Shown here one piece after another: positions 46,063 to 56,398 of a stretch of 64,000 nucleotides of DNA (positions within the stretch are counted from its first letter, which is position 1; every line of letters begins with the position of its first letter). Both the position numbers and the translations under genes were made by a program. This stretch comes from Coniochaeta sp. PMI_546 (taxonomy: Eukaryota; Ascomycota; Sordariomycetes; Coniochaetales; Coniochaetaceae), in assembly GCA_021432605.1 (NCBI GenBank), contig MU271157.1, forward strand, positions 248,001-312,000, in the 5' to 3' direction. The notes beneath the pieces are model-generated. The model was not told the origin of the DNA and made no database searches. It was given only the letters and a program-made list of their open reading frames with translations.

Positions 46063-46122
46063 AGTTAGTACACCTATCCTCCGGACACCCCTGTCTTCCG
46101 GACACTCCAAAAATCCACACCG
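46063..46122 (+). repeat. Left 60-bp TIR of the intact element
   Basis: Inverted match to 47861-47920 with one transition. It contains two copies of TCCGGACAC, a likely subterminal transposase-binding repeat. Confidence 0.95.
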
Positions 46123-46213
46123 CTTTTTCCACCCACCACCTTCAATCTTGAATATCTCCATCAAAACAAGGCCAATTAAGCTGATATTTTACTAGGTGTT
46201 TGATCAATCAATT

Positions 46214-47836
46214 ATGAAGCAATATACTGAAGATGACGTTAATTCCGCGCTTGAAGCTATCGCAAGAGGCCGGTCTTTGCGGAAGGCCGCTCTCGACTGG
46301 GGAATTCCAAGGGCTACACTTCATGACCGCGTCAACGGCACCCAACCTTGGTCTACTGCCTTCTCTGGCCGACAGCGCCTTTCTAAGGTCCAGGAAGACC
46401 ACTTGACGCAGTGGATATTGACGCAGGCTGCACTAGGCCTTCCACCAACCCACGCGCAAGTAAGGTCCTTTGTTAGCCAGATCTTAGCTACTAAAGGAGA
46501 CCTCTCACCACTCGGCAAACGCTGGATTGATGGCTTTTTACGCAGGAACCCGGTAATTAAGACCCAACGGAGCAAATCTATCGATTCTAAGCGCGTCAAC
46601 GGAGCTACGACTGATATTATTAGGCTGTGGTTCAAGCTCTTCGAGATCCCAGAGATGAAGGCAGTCAAGCCGGAGAACCGCTGGAATATGGATGAGGCAG
46701 GGATAATGGAAGGTCAGGGAACCAATGGCTTGGTTCTAGGGAGCCGCCAGAAGGTAGCAATACGCAGGAAACAGCCTGGCTCACGTGCCTGGACCTCCTT
46801 CGTCGAGTGTATCTCGGCTACAGGGAAGCACCTACCTCCACTGGTTATATTCAAAGGCCAGTCAGTTCAGCAGCAATGGTTTCCACTCGACCTAGCTCCA
46901 TACGGTCCCTGGCAGTTTACGGCGACGGAAAAGGGCTGGATTACTGATTCTACCGCTGTAGAATGGCTGGAAAGGGTCTTCATCCCGGGCACCCAACCGG
47001 CTACCCCAGAACCGCGGCTCCTTATAGTAGACGGCCACGGTAGCCACGAAACTACGGAGTTTATGTGGCTGTGTTTCAAGCATAATATACGCCTACTTTT
47101 CCTACCTCCTCACACCTCCCACGTCTTACAGCCCTTGGATTTAGCAGTATTCTCGTCACTCAAGGCAGCCTATAGGAAAGAGCTCAATACCTTAGTCAAT
47201 TTGACTGATTCTACAGCTGTTGGAAAGCGTGGATTCCTTGACTGCTATCGGAGAGCACGCCTAGCCGGGTTAACCAGCCAGAATATACGCAGTGGGTGGA
47301 AAGCGACAGGTCTTTGGCCAGTGACAATGGCTAAACCACTACTCAGCCCACTTCTACTGGAAAACTCTAACAAACCAGCTGCAGAACCAGCCAATCCAAG
47401 TACTCCTGGAATGGCTAGTCCTGCAGCTTCAATTCAAGCCGCGTTTGAAGGTTCCCTAGCAGTGTGGTCGACTCCTAAGAAGGCGCAAGACTTGAGGCGT
47501 TCTTTGAACGTTTTAAGCCACCGAGTTCAACCTATTACTACGCGACGTCAACTATTCTACAAGGTTCAAAAAGCTATTGATGAGAAGGATATACAATTGG
47601 CTACCTCCCTACAGAAGATCAAGTCCTTGGAGGCCCAGGTTGAGGCTGGGAAGCGTAGGAAGCGCAAGAAGGTCAAAACAAGCCCCAATTCGAAGTTCGC
47701 CAATATTGAAGCCATCTACAGGGCCCAGGTGGAGGCTGGGGAGGCTGAAAATAGTGTAGATGAATCCAGCGAGTCAGATATACCCAGTGAGGCAGGCGAT
47801 TGTATTGTAGTAGGTCTAGTAGTGCGGGTAGAGTAG
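46214..47836 (+). CDS. Fot1/pogo-family DD35D transposase, intact
   Basis: 540 aa from ATG 46214 in one open frame; the frame reaches back to 46196 only through a GTG. Seen: an N-terminal psq helix-turn-helix (SLRKAALDWGIPRATLHDRVNG), a CENP-B-type DNA-binding domain (GKRWIDGFLRRNPVI), then the DDE core with NMDEAG (D160), LIVDGHGSHE (D273) and LQPLDLAVF (D309). D273 and D309 are 35 residues apart, as in Fot1/pogo enzymes. A Lys-rich patch (KRRKRKKVK) near residue 480 may be a nuclear signal. It excises and inserts the element at TA. No lesion is seen, so the enzyme could be active. Confidence 0.95.
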   Translation: MKQYTEDDVNSALEAIARGRSLRKAALDWGIPRATLHDRVNGTQPWSTAFSGRQRLSKVQEDHLTQWILTQAALGLPPTHAQVRSFVSQILATKGDLSPLGKRWIDGFLRRNPVIKTQRSKSIDSKRVNGATTDIIRLWFKLFEIPEMKAVKPENRWNMDEAGIMEGQGTNGLVLGSRQKVAIRRKQPGSRAWTSFVECISATGKHLPPLVIFKGQSVQQQWFPLDLAPYGPWQFTATEKGWITDSTAVEWLERVFIPGTQPATPEPRLLIVDGHGSHETTEFMWLCFKHNIRLLFLPPHTSHVLQPLDLAVFSSLKAAYRKELNTLVNLTDSTAVGKRGFLDCYRRARLAGLTSQNIRSGWKATGLWPVTMAKPLLSPLLLENSNKPAAEPANPSTPGMASPAASIQAAFEGSLAVWSTPKKAQDLRRSLNVLSHRVQPITTRRQLFYKVQKAIDEKDIQLATSLQKIKSLEAQVEAGKRRKRKKVKTSPNSKFANIEAIYRAQVEAGEAENSVDESSESDIPSEAGDCIVVGLVVRVE

Positions 47837-47860
47837 GTTGAATAGAGTGGTGTAAGTCTT

Positions 47861-47920
47861 CGGTGTGGATTTTTGGAGTGTCCGGAAGACAGGGGTGTCC
47901 GGAGGATAGGTGCACTAACT
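47861..47920 (-). repeat. Right 60-bp TIR of the intact element
   Basis: Inverted partner of 46063-46122, ending next to the TA duplication at 47921-47922. Confidence 0.95.
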
Positions 47921-48993
47921 TACACTTCACCGGCAAGAACGAGGAGTTCGTGCGGAACGAGTTCCACGAGATGCGCGACCAGATCCTCATCGAAAAGGAG
48001 AACACCGTTCGGTCGTACAAAGAAGCCTTTGCCAAGCCCGCTTGGCGGAAACGCATCTTCCTGGCTTGTGGTATCTGGGTTGGTGTCTCGTTGACTGGTA
48101 TCACGAGCGTCAACTTCTACCGTAAGTGATTAAAGCATTATGGCAAGTTTTTGAGCACGAAAACTAACGGAGAACTCGTTCATAGTGAACACCTTCATCA
48201 AGAATCTTGGCTTTACTACAAGCCAAAGTTTGCTCCTGACTGGTAAGTGAGGCCTGGTATTTGTATGACATTCACGGCTGGCTGACCTTGTCCCAGGTAT
48301 CTACGGCTTTGCAGGACCCATTTCCTGCTTCTTCGCCATGATCGTCCTCGACAGGCTGCCACGTACCAAGATGCTATGGGGCGGGAATGTCGGCTTGGCC
48401 CTCGTACTGGCCTGTCTCACCGGGCTAACCGGCGGCTTCCCCATGGGTGGCGACAACCCCAACGTCGCTGCGCAGCGCGGTGGAATTGCCATGCTCTTCA
48501 TCTACTCTATCGTCTATTCCGCTACATACGGGTAAGTTGTGACTCATGGATAGCCTGCATTTCCCATTGACATGTGTGCTAACGATGGTTCAGACCAATC
48601 TCCTGGATCTACCCAGTCGAGATCTTCCCCATGCAGATCCGCTCCATCGGCTTCTCCATCTCCTCGGTGGTCAACTACGCGACCATGGTGCTCTTCAGCC
48701 AGGTATCCCCCATCGGGCTCGCCAGCATCGGGTGGAAGTACTACATCTTCTTCATCTGCAGCAACCTCGCCTGTGCGGCCGTGGTGCTGCTGTTCTACCC
48801 TGAGACCCAGGGCAAGTCGCTCGAGCAAATGGACGAGCTGTTCGGCGACCAGATGGTGCCGCACGCGCTGGACGACCCGGCTGGGGCGGAGAAGATGCAT
48901 GGCAATGGCAGTCTGCATGAGGTTGAGGGGGCTGTCCTGGCTTCAGCTTTGGGTGTGGCGGCTGAGGAGTTTCAGCACAAGGGCAGAGAGTGA

Positions 48994-49347
48994 GGTTTCA
49001 CTTGGCAGAGCCTAATGTTTTAGCAGTAGCAAGGCACCTAGGCAATGATCATTCAACCACGGAAGACACCGTCTATTTGAGTTGCTAGAGCCAGGGGTTG
49101 ACTTGCAGCTTGACCATCTTCTACGCTTGATGCTTGACTTTCCTCCTGCGGCTTACTCTCTTACTCCGCAAAAGCCAACATGAAGCCAGCTATGTCTTGC
49201 AAGAACCTCGCTGCATCCTCGGGCTTGAAGTACCCATCATTGAAGCAGAACGAGAGAGATGTAGCACCCTTCCAACTTTCCATGCGGATCAACCTGGGAC
49301 GGGGTCAGCTTTGATGACGAGTTCAAGATGGCATTCAAACACCAGAC
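48994..49347. other. Intergenic between convergent genes
   Basis: The 3' flanks of the sugar transporter and the HxxxD acyltransferase, which converge here. No other feature was seen. Confidence 0.6.
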
Positions 49348-50904
49348 TCACAAGCTCTCATTGTACGTATCCAGCAGAAACGAGCAGGCCTCAACCGTCA
49401 TCAGCTTATTACCAAAAGAGCCCATGATCTCGCCTGGAACGTAGCGGTCGTTGATACCGTCAGTGACAAAAATGGGAACCGACGAGTCACTGACTGATGG
49501 TGGATTAGAGCTGAGAAAAGACGACAGGAAGTTGTCCTTGGAGACGCAGAGAGGAAGCTGGAACGGCTTGGAGAGCCAGTAGTCGTACGACCGCTTGATG
49601 TGCTTCGCGAGGCCTTCAAGTGCCGTCTTTACCCTTTCCTTGTCGCTCTTATCCACCGTCCACTGCCCGAGTTGCGGGAACACAACCACGGCTCCTGCCT
49701 GGCAGGATCCGTATTGCACATCTGCATTTTCGTCTTGCAGGAAGTTTGCCTTGGCAAGTTCGTCACGCAGGAAATAACGGCCGTTGACGGGCAGGGCTGT
49801 GACGAGTTTCGTCGCTGTGTCGCCGGCCGGTAACGGCCGCTCTTTTAGGAGCGCTAGCACCGTAGCTGCGTGTCCTAGGTGGGAGATGGTGTAGTGCGGT
49901 CCGATCCGGGTCTTGACGGCGCGAATTATGGCTTCGCTGTCAGCTTTACTGAAGTGATACCATTCGGTACGCGGTATTCCCTTGCCATTTGAGATGGGCA
50001 AACCCCAACTTGTCTGTCGTAATGTCAATATCAGGTGGGAACCCAAAGACAGCTATGTTCGACTTACGCCACTTTCTAACAACGCGCCAATGAACTCGTC
50101 TCGCGTCTTCTTGAACTCGTCATCATGTGCCAAAGCCTCGACATCAACCTTGCACACATCCAATATAGGCTGGCTCAAGTGGAATGCCTTGGGGTCAGCA
50201 CTCCACTCAGTCTCAGGCTTGGACAGCACACGGTCCTGATCCCACTCCATCGTCTGCCCCAGTCGCACGAGTAACTCTCCCACAAACATCCTCGCACTAA
50301 TCCCATCCCAGAAAATATGATTGAAATGCGCCAGCATCTCAACTTTCGTCCCCTCCGCAAGCGGCGTCACATCGTCCACCACATCAGCAACAAGATACAA
50401 GGTTACCGAAGGCGCCGACTGCGGTACATTCTTCCGTCTCCTCTCCGCGTCTAATTGAGCCCTCAACTCAAGCCCGGTCATCTTCCCCACCCTCGTGCGA
50501 ATCGTCCTCCTTGCCCGTTCCAGCGCTTGGCCCGTATTCTCGGGCGGCGTGTACGTGATCCACGGCGTCGGCCCCCCATCATCAGGCCAGACAGCCTCGC
50601 ACGTAATCTCGGAATGATTGATGTGCAAAAGAGCAACGGCCAGTTTCTCAGCCAGGCCGGCGAGGGTGAGGGATTTCACAGGGCTGGCTAGAGGTAGGGT
50701 TGCAGATGGACTAGTGATCCAGCCGCTGTCGATGCGCAGCGAGGTGTTGACGTAGAAGTCGTACTGGCCTTTTGCGTTCTCCGACTTGATGCCGACCCAG
50801 GCTTCGGTGCCGTTTGCGAGGCGCCGGACCGTGCGTGGGGAGGAGGGCGAGGGATGCCATCTGTAGAGCGATGGGTTGAGATCTGGGAGTGCTGGAAGCG
50901 ACAT
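49348..50904 (-). CDS. HxxxD-type acyltransferase, Tri3/condensation-domain-like
   Basis: Two exons on the minus strand (50904-50068 and 50013-49348; donor GTAAGT, acceptor GACAG) give 500 aa. Residues about 195-215 hold EMLAHFNHIFWDGISARMF, which contains H-I-F-W-D-G, the H-x3-D-G active-site motif of the chloramphenicol-acetyltransferase-like superfamily (BAHD, condensation domains, trichothecene acetyltransferases). Other landmarks resemble trichothecene 15-O-acetyltransferase (Tri3)-like proteins: an early YRWHPSPSSPRTVRRL, a GRYFLRDELAKANF block and SCQAGAVVVFP. In this superfamily His acts as general base to move an acetyl or acyl group from CoA to a hydroxyl. No biosynthetic cluster is adjacent, so detoxification or general acylation is as likely as secondary metabolism. 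No signal peptide is present, so it is cytosolic. Confidence 0.78.
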
Positions 50905-51438
50905 CTCGAAGGGTGTTATTGGATTGTGGCAGAATTTATTACGTGGTTGTTAGTGGACACTGAGAGTGTGTTAGTCGTGCGTGAAAGTGCGTCAATCGAG
51001 TCGTTTGTGAGAAATGAGCTTAGACAGATGAGTAAGGTAGGGTATGGAATAAACAATCAGGCCACTGTTAAAGTCGATCAATGCCCCTGGTCTTCCTTAG
51101 GGAAACAATCGGCCAATGGACGGCACAGATGGTGAAATAGTGCGCCATGGCGGATAAGCTGCTCCGCAAACACCATTTCTCGGCGTTATCTATAAGATTC
51201 TTGGAAGTTCTATATCCACAAAGCAGAGGTCTGTTGATATAAATCTATATACGTGTAGTATATATGACGGAGCAAATGCTAGACTCCAGCTCGCTCCAAA
51301 ACTTGATAACCTCTCACCTGTGGACGGCATGAGAATCGCGTCCCACCTAAAAATGACATGATATTCGAACATACGCAACGCACAAGATAAACCTACATAT
51401 TATTACACTCCATACCAAAACAATCCAAACCCGACATC
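50905..51438. other. Intergenic, no gene seen
   Basis: Promoter of the acyltransferase and 3' flank of msrB. A+T-rich near 51,190-51,420. Confidence 0.6.
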
Positions 51439-52105
51439 TCAAGCCTTACTCTCAACCTTGTCCTCCGGCGCAAACTTCAGACTAATACTGTTCACACAAT
51501 GCCTCTCGTCCGTAGGCGTCGGGAACCCCTCCCCCTTGAAGACGTGCCCTAGATGGCCCCCGCAGTTGGCGCAGACGATCTCCGTGCGCGACATGCCGAG
51601 GGTGCGGTCCTCGATGCGCTTCACGGCGCCGGGGATGCTGTCGAAGTAGGCCGGCCAGCCGCACCCGGACTTGAACTTGGTGTCGGCCTTGTACAGCGGC
51701 GCGTCGCAGGCGGCGCACGTGTAGACGCCCTTGTCCGGGTAGTGCTTGTCGTAGGCGCCCGAGCCGGGGGCCTCGGTGCCTTTTTGGCGGAGGATGCGGA
51801 ATTGTTCTTGCCGGCTGTGTTAGTTGGACGGTAATGATAGGTTGTGTATCAAGGAAGGGAGGTGGCGACTTACGTGGACTGAGGACTGCGCGCCACTCCT
51901 CATTGGTTTTCTCGACTGGGAATGACATCTTTTCGCTGCTGTTGCTGGATGAACCGAACAGGCTGCTTAGGATGGGGATCGATGGCATCGACCTTAGCGT
52001 CGAGATTCGGGGTGAGACTTGAAAAGCTCGCGTTCGTGAGAAGGTTGACAGTGATGAGAGAGTGTACAGAGTGCGGATCACTGATGAGAAAGGATGGAAG
52101 CGCAT
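51439..52105 (-). CDS. msrB: Peptide-methionine (R)-S-oxide reductase MsrB
   Basis: Two exons on the minus strand (52105-51874 and 51806-51439) give 199 aa. The domain shows the family pattern: EEWRAVLSP...QFRILRQKGTEAPGSG, a first zinc pair in YTCAACDAPLY, KSGCGWPAYF, a second zinc pair in EIVCANCGGHLGHVF, and RHCVNSISL with the catalytic Cys near the end. It reduces the R epimer of methionine sulfoxide in proteins with thioredoxin. The first about 60 residues are rich in Ser and Arg with no acids and look like a mitochondrial presequence; internal ATGs (MPSIPIL, MSFPVEK) could give a cytosolic form. The acceptor at 51807 (GCAAG) is needed to keep the frame. It is divergent from the ArfGAP gene. 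Confidence 0.92.
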
Positions 52106-53070
52106 GTGAAGAGTTGTTTGTATTGTGTCTGTTGGGACTCACAACAGACGGATGTGTTTCTTATATGAGAATTTGACCAGAAGTGTCTTGATGAAGCTCT
52201 GACAAATACCTGAGGCTGAGTGAGGTTTGGAATCATTGCAGCCGGAAACCCCACTAAATCGTTGCGGCACAGAAGTTCACGTTGACGGTTAGGGCGGCTT
52301 GTCCCACCGCGCTATGATAACGCCCCCTGACGCTGGTGCAAGCGGGGTCTCCGATGCCCGGGACGAAAACGAGACACCTTAATGATGGGTGACCGACGAA
52401 TATCAAATAAGGTACCGACAATGGAACCAGCTTACACGTGTACGTCTCTACAATTTTCTAGGTAGGCGTGATCGATCACAACTGTGATGCCACAGTTTCT
52501 TTCAGGGTTCGACCTCGAAACATCCAGATTCAGATTATGTGGCTTGTCAAGTCTGAGTAACGAGCAATACACGAAATAGGATGGAACTTCGGAAATACAG
52601 CCTCAACGAGCTCAAGTTCGTTGATTTGCATCTAGTAGAGGTATATACTATACTATCAGGTAACAACAAGTTCCTTGCGGGGTAAGAAAGGCAATTATAA
52701 GCTATGGAACCTAATACAAGCTTGAACTGAACAATAGACAAGCAACTTTCTTTGAGCCAAGGTTTATTTACATGTGAACTGGATTTAAGGATTTAAAAGT
52801 TGAGCTTATCGAATGCAATTAAGCGATGTAGACTCTCGAGGTCCCACTTAGTCATCAGTCCGCAAGTCAAATGTGGCCTGCATTGACCTCATCTCCAAAT
52901 TGGCCCTGATTAAGGCCGCCTAATTCCAAACACTTCAAATCCCAAACCACCACGACACCAGGTTTCCCCTAGTGCTTAGCTTTACAGACAGTAATCGATT
53001 GAACTGTCAGGTTGTGCCTCAGCATCCTAGCAGAAATCCACCAGATCACGCTTCCCGAATCCTTGCCAAA
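52106..53070. promoter_or_regulatory. Divergent intergenic between msrB and the ArfGAP gene
   Basis: 965 bp holding the 5' regions of both genes. Short frames only; no gene and no specific site that I can support. Confidence 0.4.
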
Positions 53071-54814
53071 ATGTCGAGACGGCCTCCTAATCCGGCGGCG
53101 GAACGTGCTGCCCAGAACCAGCAGACCATCAAATCTCTCCTCAAGTTAGAATGCAACAAGGTGTGCGCAGACTGCAAGCGCAACAAACGTGAGTAGCACC
53201 ATCCACTCTGGTACAGTCTGGGAGGGGTCTCGCTAACGACAACTGCGCGCAGATCCACGATGGGCGAGCTGGAACTTGGGCGTCTTTGTCTGCATCCGCT
53301 GCTCAGGCATCCACCGAGGAATGGGCACACATATCAGCAGAGTCAAGTCTGTCGATCTGGACTCGTGGACGGACGAGCAACTACAGAGTATCTTGAGCTG
53401 GGGCAACGCGCGCGCCAACAAGTACTGGGAAGCGAAGCTCGCCCCTGGCCACGTGCCTTCCGAGGCCAAAATCGAGAACTTCATCCGGACAAAATATGAG
53501 CTGAAGAGATGGGTCATGGATGGTCCAATGCCGGATCCGGCTACCCTGGATGTGGATGGCGACGACGACGTGCCGCTGAGCGTGGTGAAGGAGAAGCAGA
53601 ACCTCGACCGCCGGGAGACGGCTCGGAAGGCATCGGTCGGTCAGGCGGCGGCCCCTCGTGCTGTTGCTCCCCCACCCGTGGCAGACCTTATCGGAGGCGA
53701 TATACCACCGCGATCCACCTCGGCTGGACCCAGTGCAGGCAAGGTACCACCCAAAGCCAATCCGGCGCCTCCAAAGACGACGAGCACCAAAGACTCATTA
53801 CTCGGACTGGACTTCCTCGGCACAGAGACTGTCGCCCCTCCTCGGCCTGCGAGTACAACTGGTACTTCTGGTCCTGCAACCCAGTCGCGGCCAGACCTGA
53901 AACAGTCCATCCTTTCTCTTTACGCTACGGCGCCTCGACCACAACCTCCGCAGCAACAGCCTTCGCATATCTCCTCTCCTTCTTTTGGGGGCATGCAGTC
54001 CCCTGGTTTCGGCCACCAGCCACAAGGATCCGTCGGAGGGCTCAACGACGCCTTCAGCAGCTTGAGTTTCGGCGCCACAGCACCACCAACCAGTCCACCC
54101 AAGAGTCCACAAAACGACGCATTCGCCAGCCTTGGCGGGTTCACAAGCACCCGGCCAGCCGCTCATAGTAACACCTCGGCCTTCTCCAGCTTGAGTGGAG
54201 GCGGTTTCTTTGACCCGAAGCCAGCTCCTTCTGCTCCATCACACCAGCAAAAGGCGTCCACCGGCAGCCTGGGCGGATTCGGTGCGTTCGGCACTCCAGC
54301 TGCTCCTGCAGCCGCCTCAAAGCCGGCTCCAAAACCAGCATCCTCCGGCCTCGACGATTTATTCGACTTCTCCACCCCGGCATCGCCACCGGCGGCGCCC
54401 CAGACGAGCACTCTCGCGCCGCAGTCATCCAACGTCAGCTCGGTGTTCAACCTGACTCCAGCACAACCCAAGCCTCAACCCGCGGCAGCCGTACCCGCAT
54501 CGCTCAACAACAGCAACCTGTCCGGCGCCGACGTCTGGGGTGGGAACGCCTGGGCTGCTCCCGAGCCCTCGAAGAAGAGTCCCGAGATCCCCAAGCCCGC
54601 CCCGACCACGGCGGCAGGCAACGACTTTGGCTGGGGAAGTTTTGCCAGCCAGAGCATCGTGCCCGGTGCTTCGGGCGGTTTTGCGCCTGCTCCGAAGGTC
54701 GCTGCGGATGAGGAATTTGGTGGGTGGGCGAGTAGCACGGGGGCTCCTGCGGCTGGAGCTGCGAAGTCGTCCGGGCTTGGCAACGATGATCTATTCTCGA
54801 ATGTTTGGGAGTAA
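53071..54814 (+). CDS. AGE2: ArfGAP of the Age2/SMAP type
   Basis: Two exons (53071-53188 and 53253-54814) give 559 aa. The N-terminal ArfGAP zinc finger has C32-x2-C35 and C53-x2-C56 (CADC...CIRC), and the arginine finger R61 lies in SGIHRGMGTHISRVKS, five residues after the last Cys as in the family. Then VDLDSWTDEQL and NARANKYWEAKL complete the domain by about residue 130. The rest is a long disordered tail rich in Ser, Pro, Gly, Ala and Phe with NDAFSSLSFG/NDAFASLGG repeats and a C-terminal DDLFSNVWE, patterns that bind coat adaptors. Age2-type proteins stimulate GTP hydrolysis on Arf1 at the trans-Golgi and endosomes. No Gts1-type UBA or Glo3-type motif is seen, which favours the Age2 assignment. 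Confidence 0.9.
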
Positions 54815-55235
54815 ACTCGTGGCATTGTGTTCGACTGAAAATAAGGCCATGTGGTAGCAAGCTTGTTGAGATATCGTGAGAAGATTGAAGTGCACAGGAT
54901 GGACGGACTTGTATGTCTGTTTTTCACAACTAGACAAGAAACCTAGAGCAAGCGAGTTCCCAAGATGCCGGTATTTGTACACGCTTTCAATGAAAAACCC
55001 TGAACGCCAATGCTATGCTAATCGACCAGCCCGCGATTGCTTCCTATCCCAAGTTGCCATATTTGCGGTGCTAAACGCCATCCTGCACAAGTCCTGCTGT
55101 CTTCGCACATTGCCCTCTGATGCCAGCGGGCCAAATAAATTACACTGTCCTCACTCGGATCCCCTCTCAGCCCACAGTGTACACCCATCGCGACCTTCCA
55201 AGTCTCGCTCATGCGGAGGCCCTCATTCGGAAAGT
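54815..55235. other. Intergenic between convergent ArfGAP and Sft1 genes
   Basis: 3' flanks only; no feature seen. Confidence 0.6.
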
Positions 55236-55597
55236 TTAGAAAAACAACCTCCAAATGTAGTATAACACCAGCACCACCCCAATAAGTATGCCGGACAGCT
55301 TGAGTATAGCGACCTTATTCCCCGACGCAGCCATGCGTCCGAGCCGGCCGGCAGAGCCTTTCAGAGACGTCGACATGGAGGAGAAGGTATCGGACTGCGC
55401 ACATGTTAGTTAGTATCGCCCTTTTCAACCAGTTGCTATCTGTCTGCCAGCGGAGCTCGTACTGTGGAGTCGATGACGCCGTGTTCGCGCGCATCGTCAA
55501 AGATGTCGATGGTCACGCCGCGCAGGGCGGAGACCTTGGATGCCAGCTCGTCTAGACGGGCATTGTTCTGGCGCTCGCGCTCGTAGGCTTCGGACAT
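55236..55597 (-). CDS. SFT1: SNARE protein Sft1 (Bet1-like), tail-anchored
   Basis: Two exons on the minus strand (55597-55463 and 55394-55236) give 97 aa, the same length as yeast Sft1. Exon 1 carries MSEAYERERQNNARLDELASKV, the start of the SNARE helix with its heptad pattern, then ALRGVTIDIFDDAREHG. Exon 2 gives DTFSSMSTSLKGSAGRLGRM, the end of the SNARE motif, and a C-terminal membrane anchor of about 20 hydrophobic residues (ILKLSGILIGVVLVLYYI) followed by WRLFF. Sft1 is a Qc-SNARE for transport within the Golgi. Bet1 is the nearest alternative; Bet1 usually has a longer polar N-terminus, so Sft1 is preferred. Confidence 0.82.
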
Positions 55598-56398
55598 TTT
55601 TGGTGGTGTGTCTGTGCTGCTGTCGGTGCAGCGCAGTCTATGGCTCCTGGTGTGTAAGGGTGGTGGCTTTTGTGCGGATATGTTCTCGTTTGTCGCCCAG
55701 GTATTTGTGTCTTGTCGTTGTCCAAAAGCCAGAAATAGGAGAAAAGCGACGAAACAGAATGACGATGATCCGGGGCGCCACGGCAGGTCTTATCTCCGGC
55801 CGATAAGGCCACTTCACAAGCCACAGCGCCAGGACAGCTCAACTCCAGCAGGAGTGCCCATTCAGGCGAATGTGGGACCTTAGGCACATTGGGCTTTCGG
55901 CTCCACAGAAATCTTCTGGGGGATGTCAGGCCCCTGTCCGATGACATCGCTGCAGCACCAGTGCGTGCTGCGGTCAAATTGTTTCCGGCCGTCACTCTTC
56001 AGCTCTCTTTCACACACAATCAACACAGCCTTACCCGACGCGCGGCTATTCCCTCGTCCTAATATTCACACCACAGAGTACGTGTGTACTCAAGTAATAT
56101 ACTTAGAGTATCATCATCACCTTTCAAAGGCATTCTCAAGGTCCGTCATCTCTTCGGTTCATCTTGTCCGAAGACCAAAATCACCCCGCCAAACAAAAGT
56201 ACGTGCTAGGTACCTGCTAGGCAACTGGACCCCCTCATACCTTGGCCAACCCCACATAATTCGTACTCCCCGAGTGTGCTGATCAACTACGTTACAGCAC
56301 CAGCTCGCTCTTCTCGCAGACTCAACATCCACCACACGACTGTTGTTTGAACCCGATCTGCCCCATCCGAGTGAGGTCTTTGCATAGATTCCGCAGTC
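55598..56398. promoter_or_regulatory. Divergent promoter region of SFT1 and the SYLF-SH3 gene
   Basis: 801 bp between the two divergent start codons. No further gene; no specific site called. Confidence 0.4.

Larger units (their letters stand above)
46063..47920 (+). mobile_element. Intact Fot1/pogo-like DNA transposon inside the sugar transporter gene
   Basis: A 1,858-bp element with 60-bp terminal inverted repeats (one mismatch, position 8), flanked by TA at 46061-46062 and 47921-47922, the Tc1/mariner target duplication. Its transposase frame is complete, and the host reading frame is exact when one TA and the element are removed. Together these point to a recent, perhaps still mobile copy. 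It is a different family from the dead element at 8638-10498: the TIR sequences share no similarity and the transposase here lacks a zinc knuckle. Confidence 0.95.
45213..48993 (+). pseudogene. MFS sugar transporter split by a transposon
   Basis: A sugar porter (SP family, 12 TM). Exons: 45213-45306, 45384-45664, 45721-45934, 45998-46062 continued at 47923-48121, 48186-48242, 48297-48531 and 48594-48993. Without the element and one TA copy the coding length is 1,545 nt, or 514 aa, the usual size. Seen: GLMFGYDSG, DAWGRKKAMMVG (the loop 2-3 GR[KR] motif), PIYQAEIAPPNARAF (the PxYxxEIAP signature), ESPRWLIERG (PESPRWL motif), PISWIYPVEIFPMQIRS and FYPETQGKSLEQMDELF (PETKG motif). The insertion falls in a TTA codon between KK and HFTGKN in the central cytoplasmic loop. 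As it stands the protein would stop soon after the first six helices, so transport is lost unless the element excises. Confidence 0.9.
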
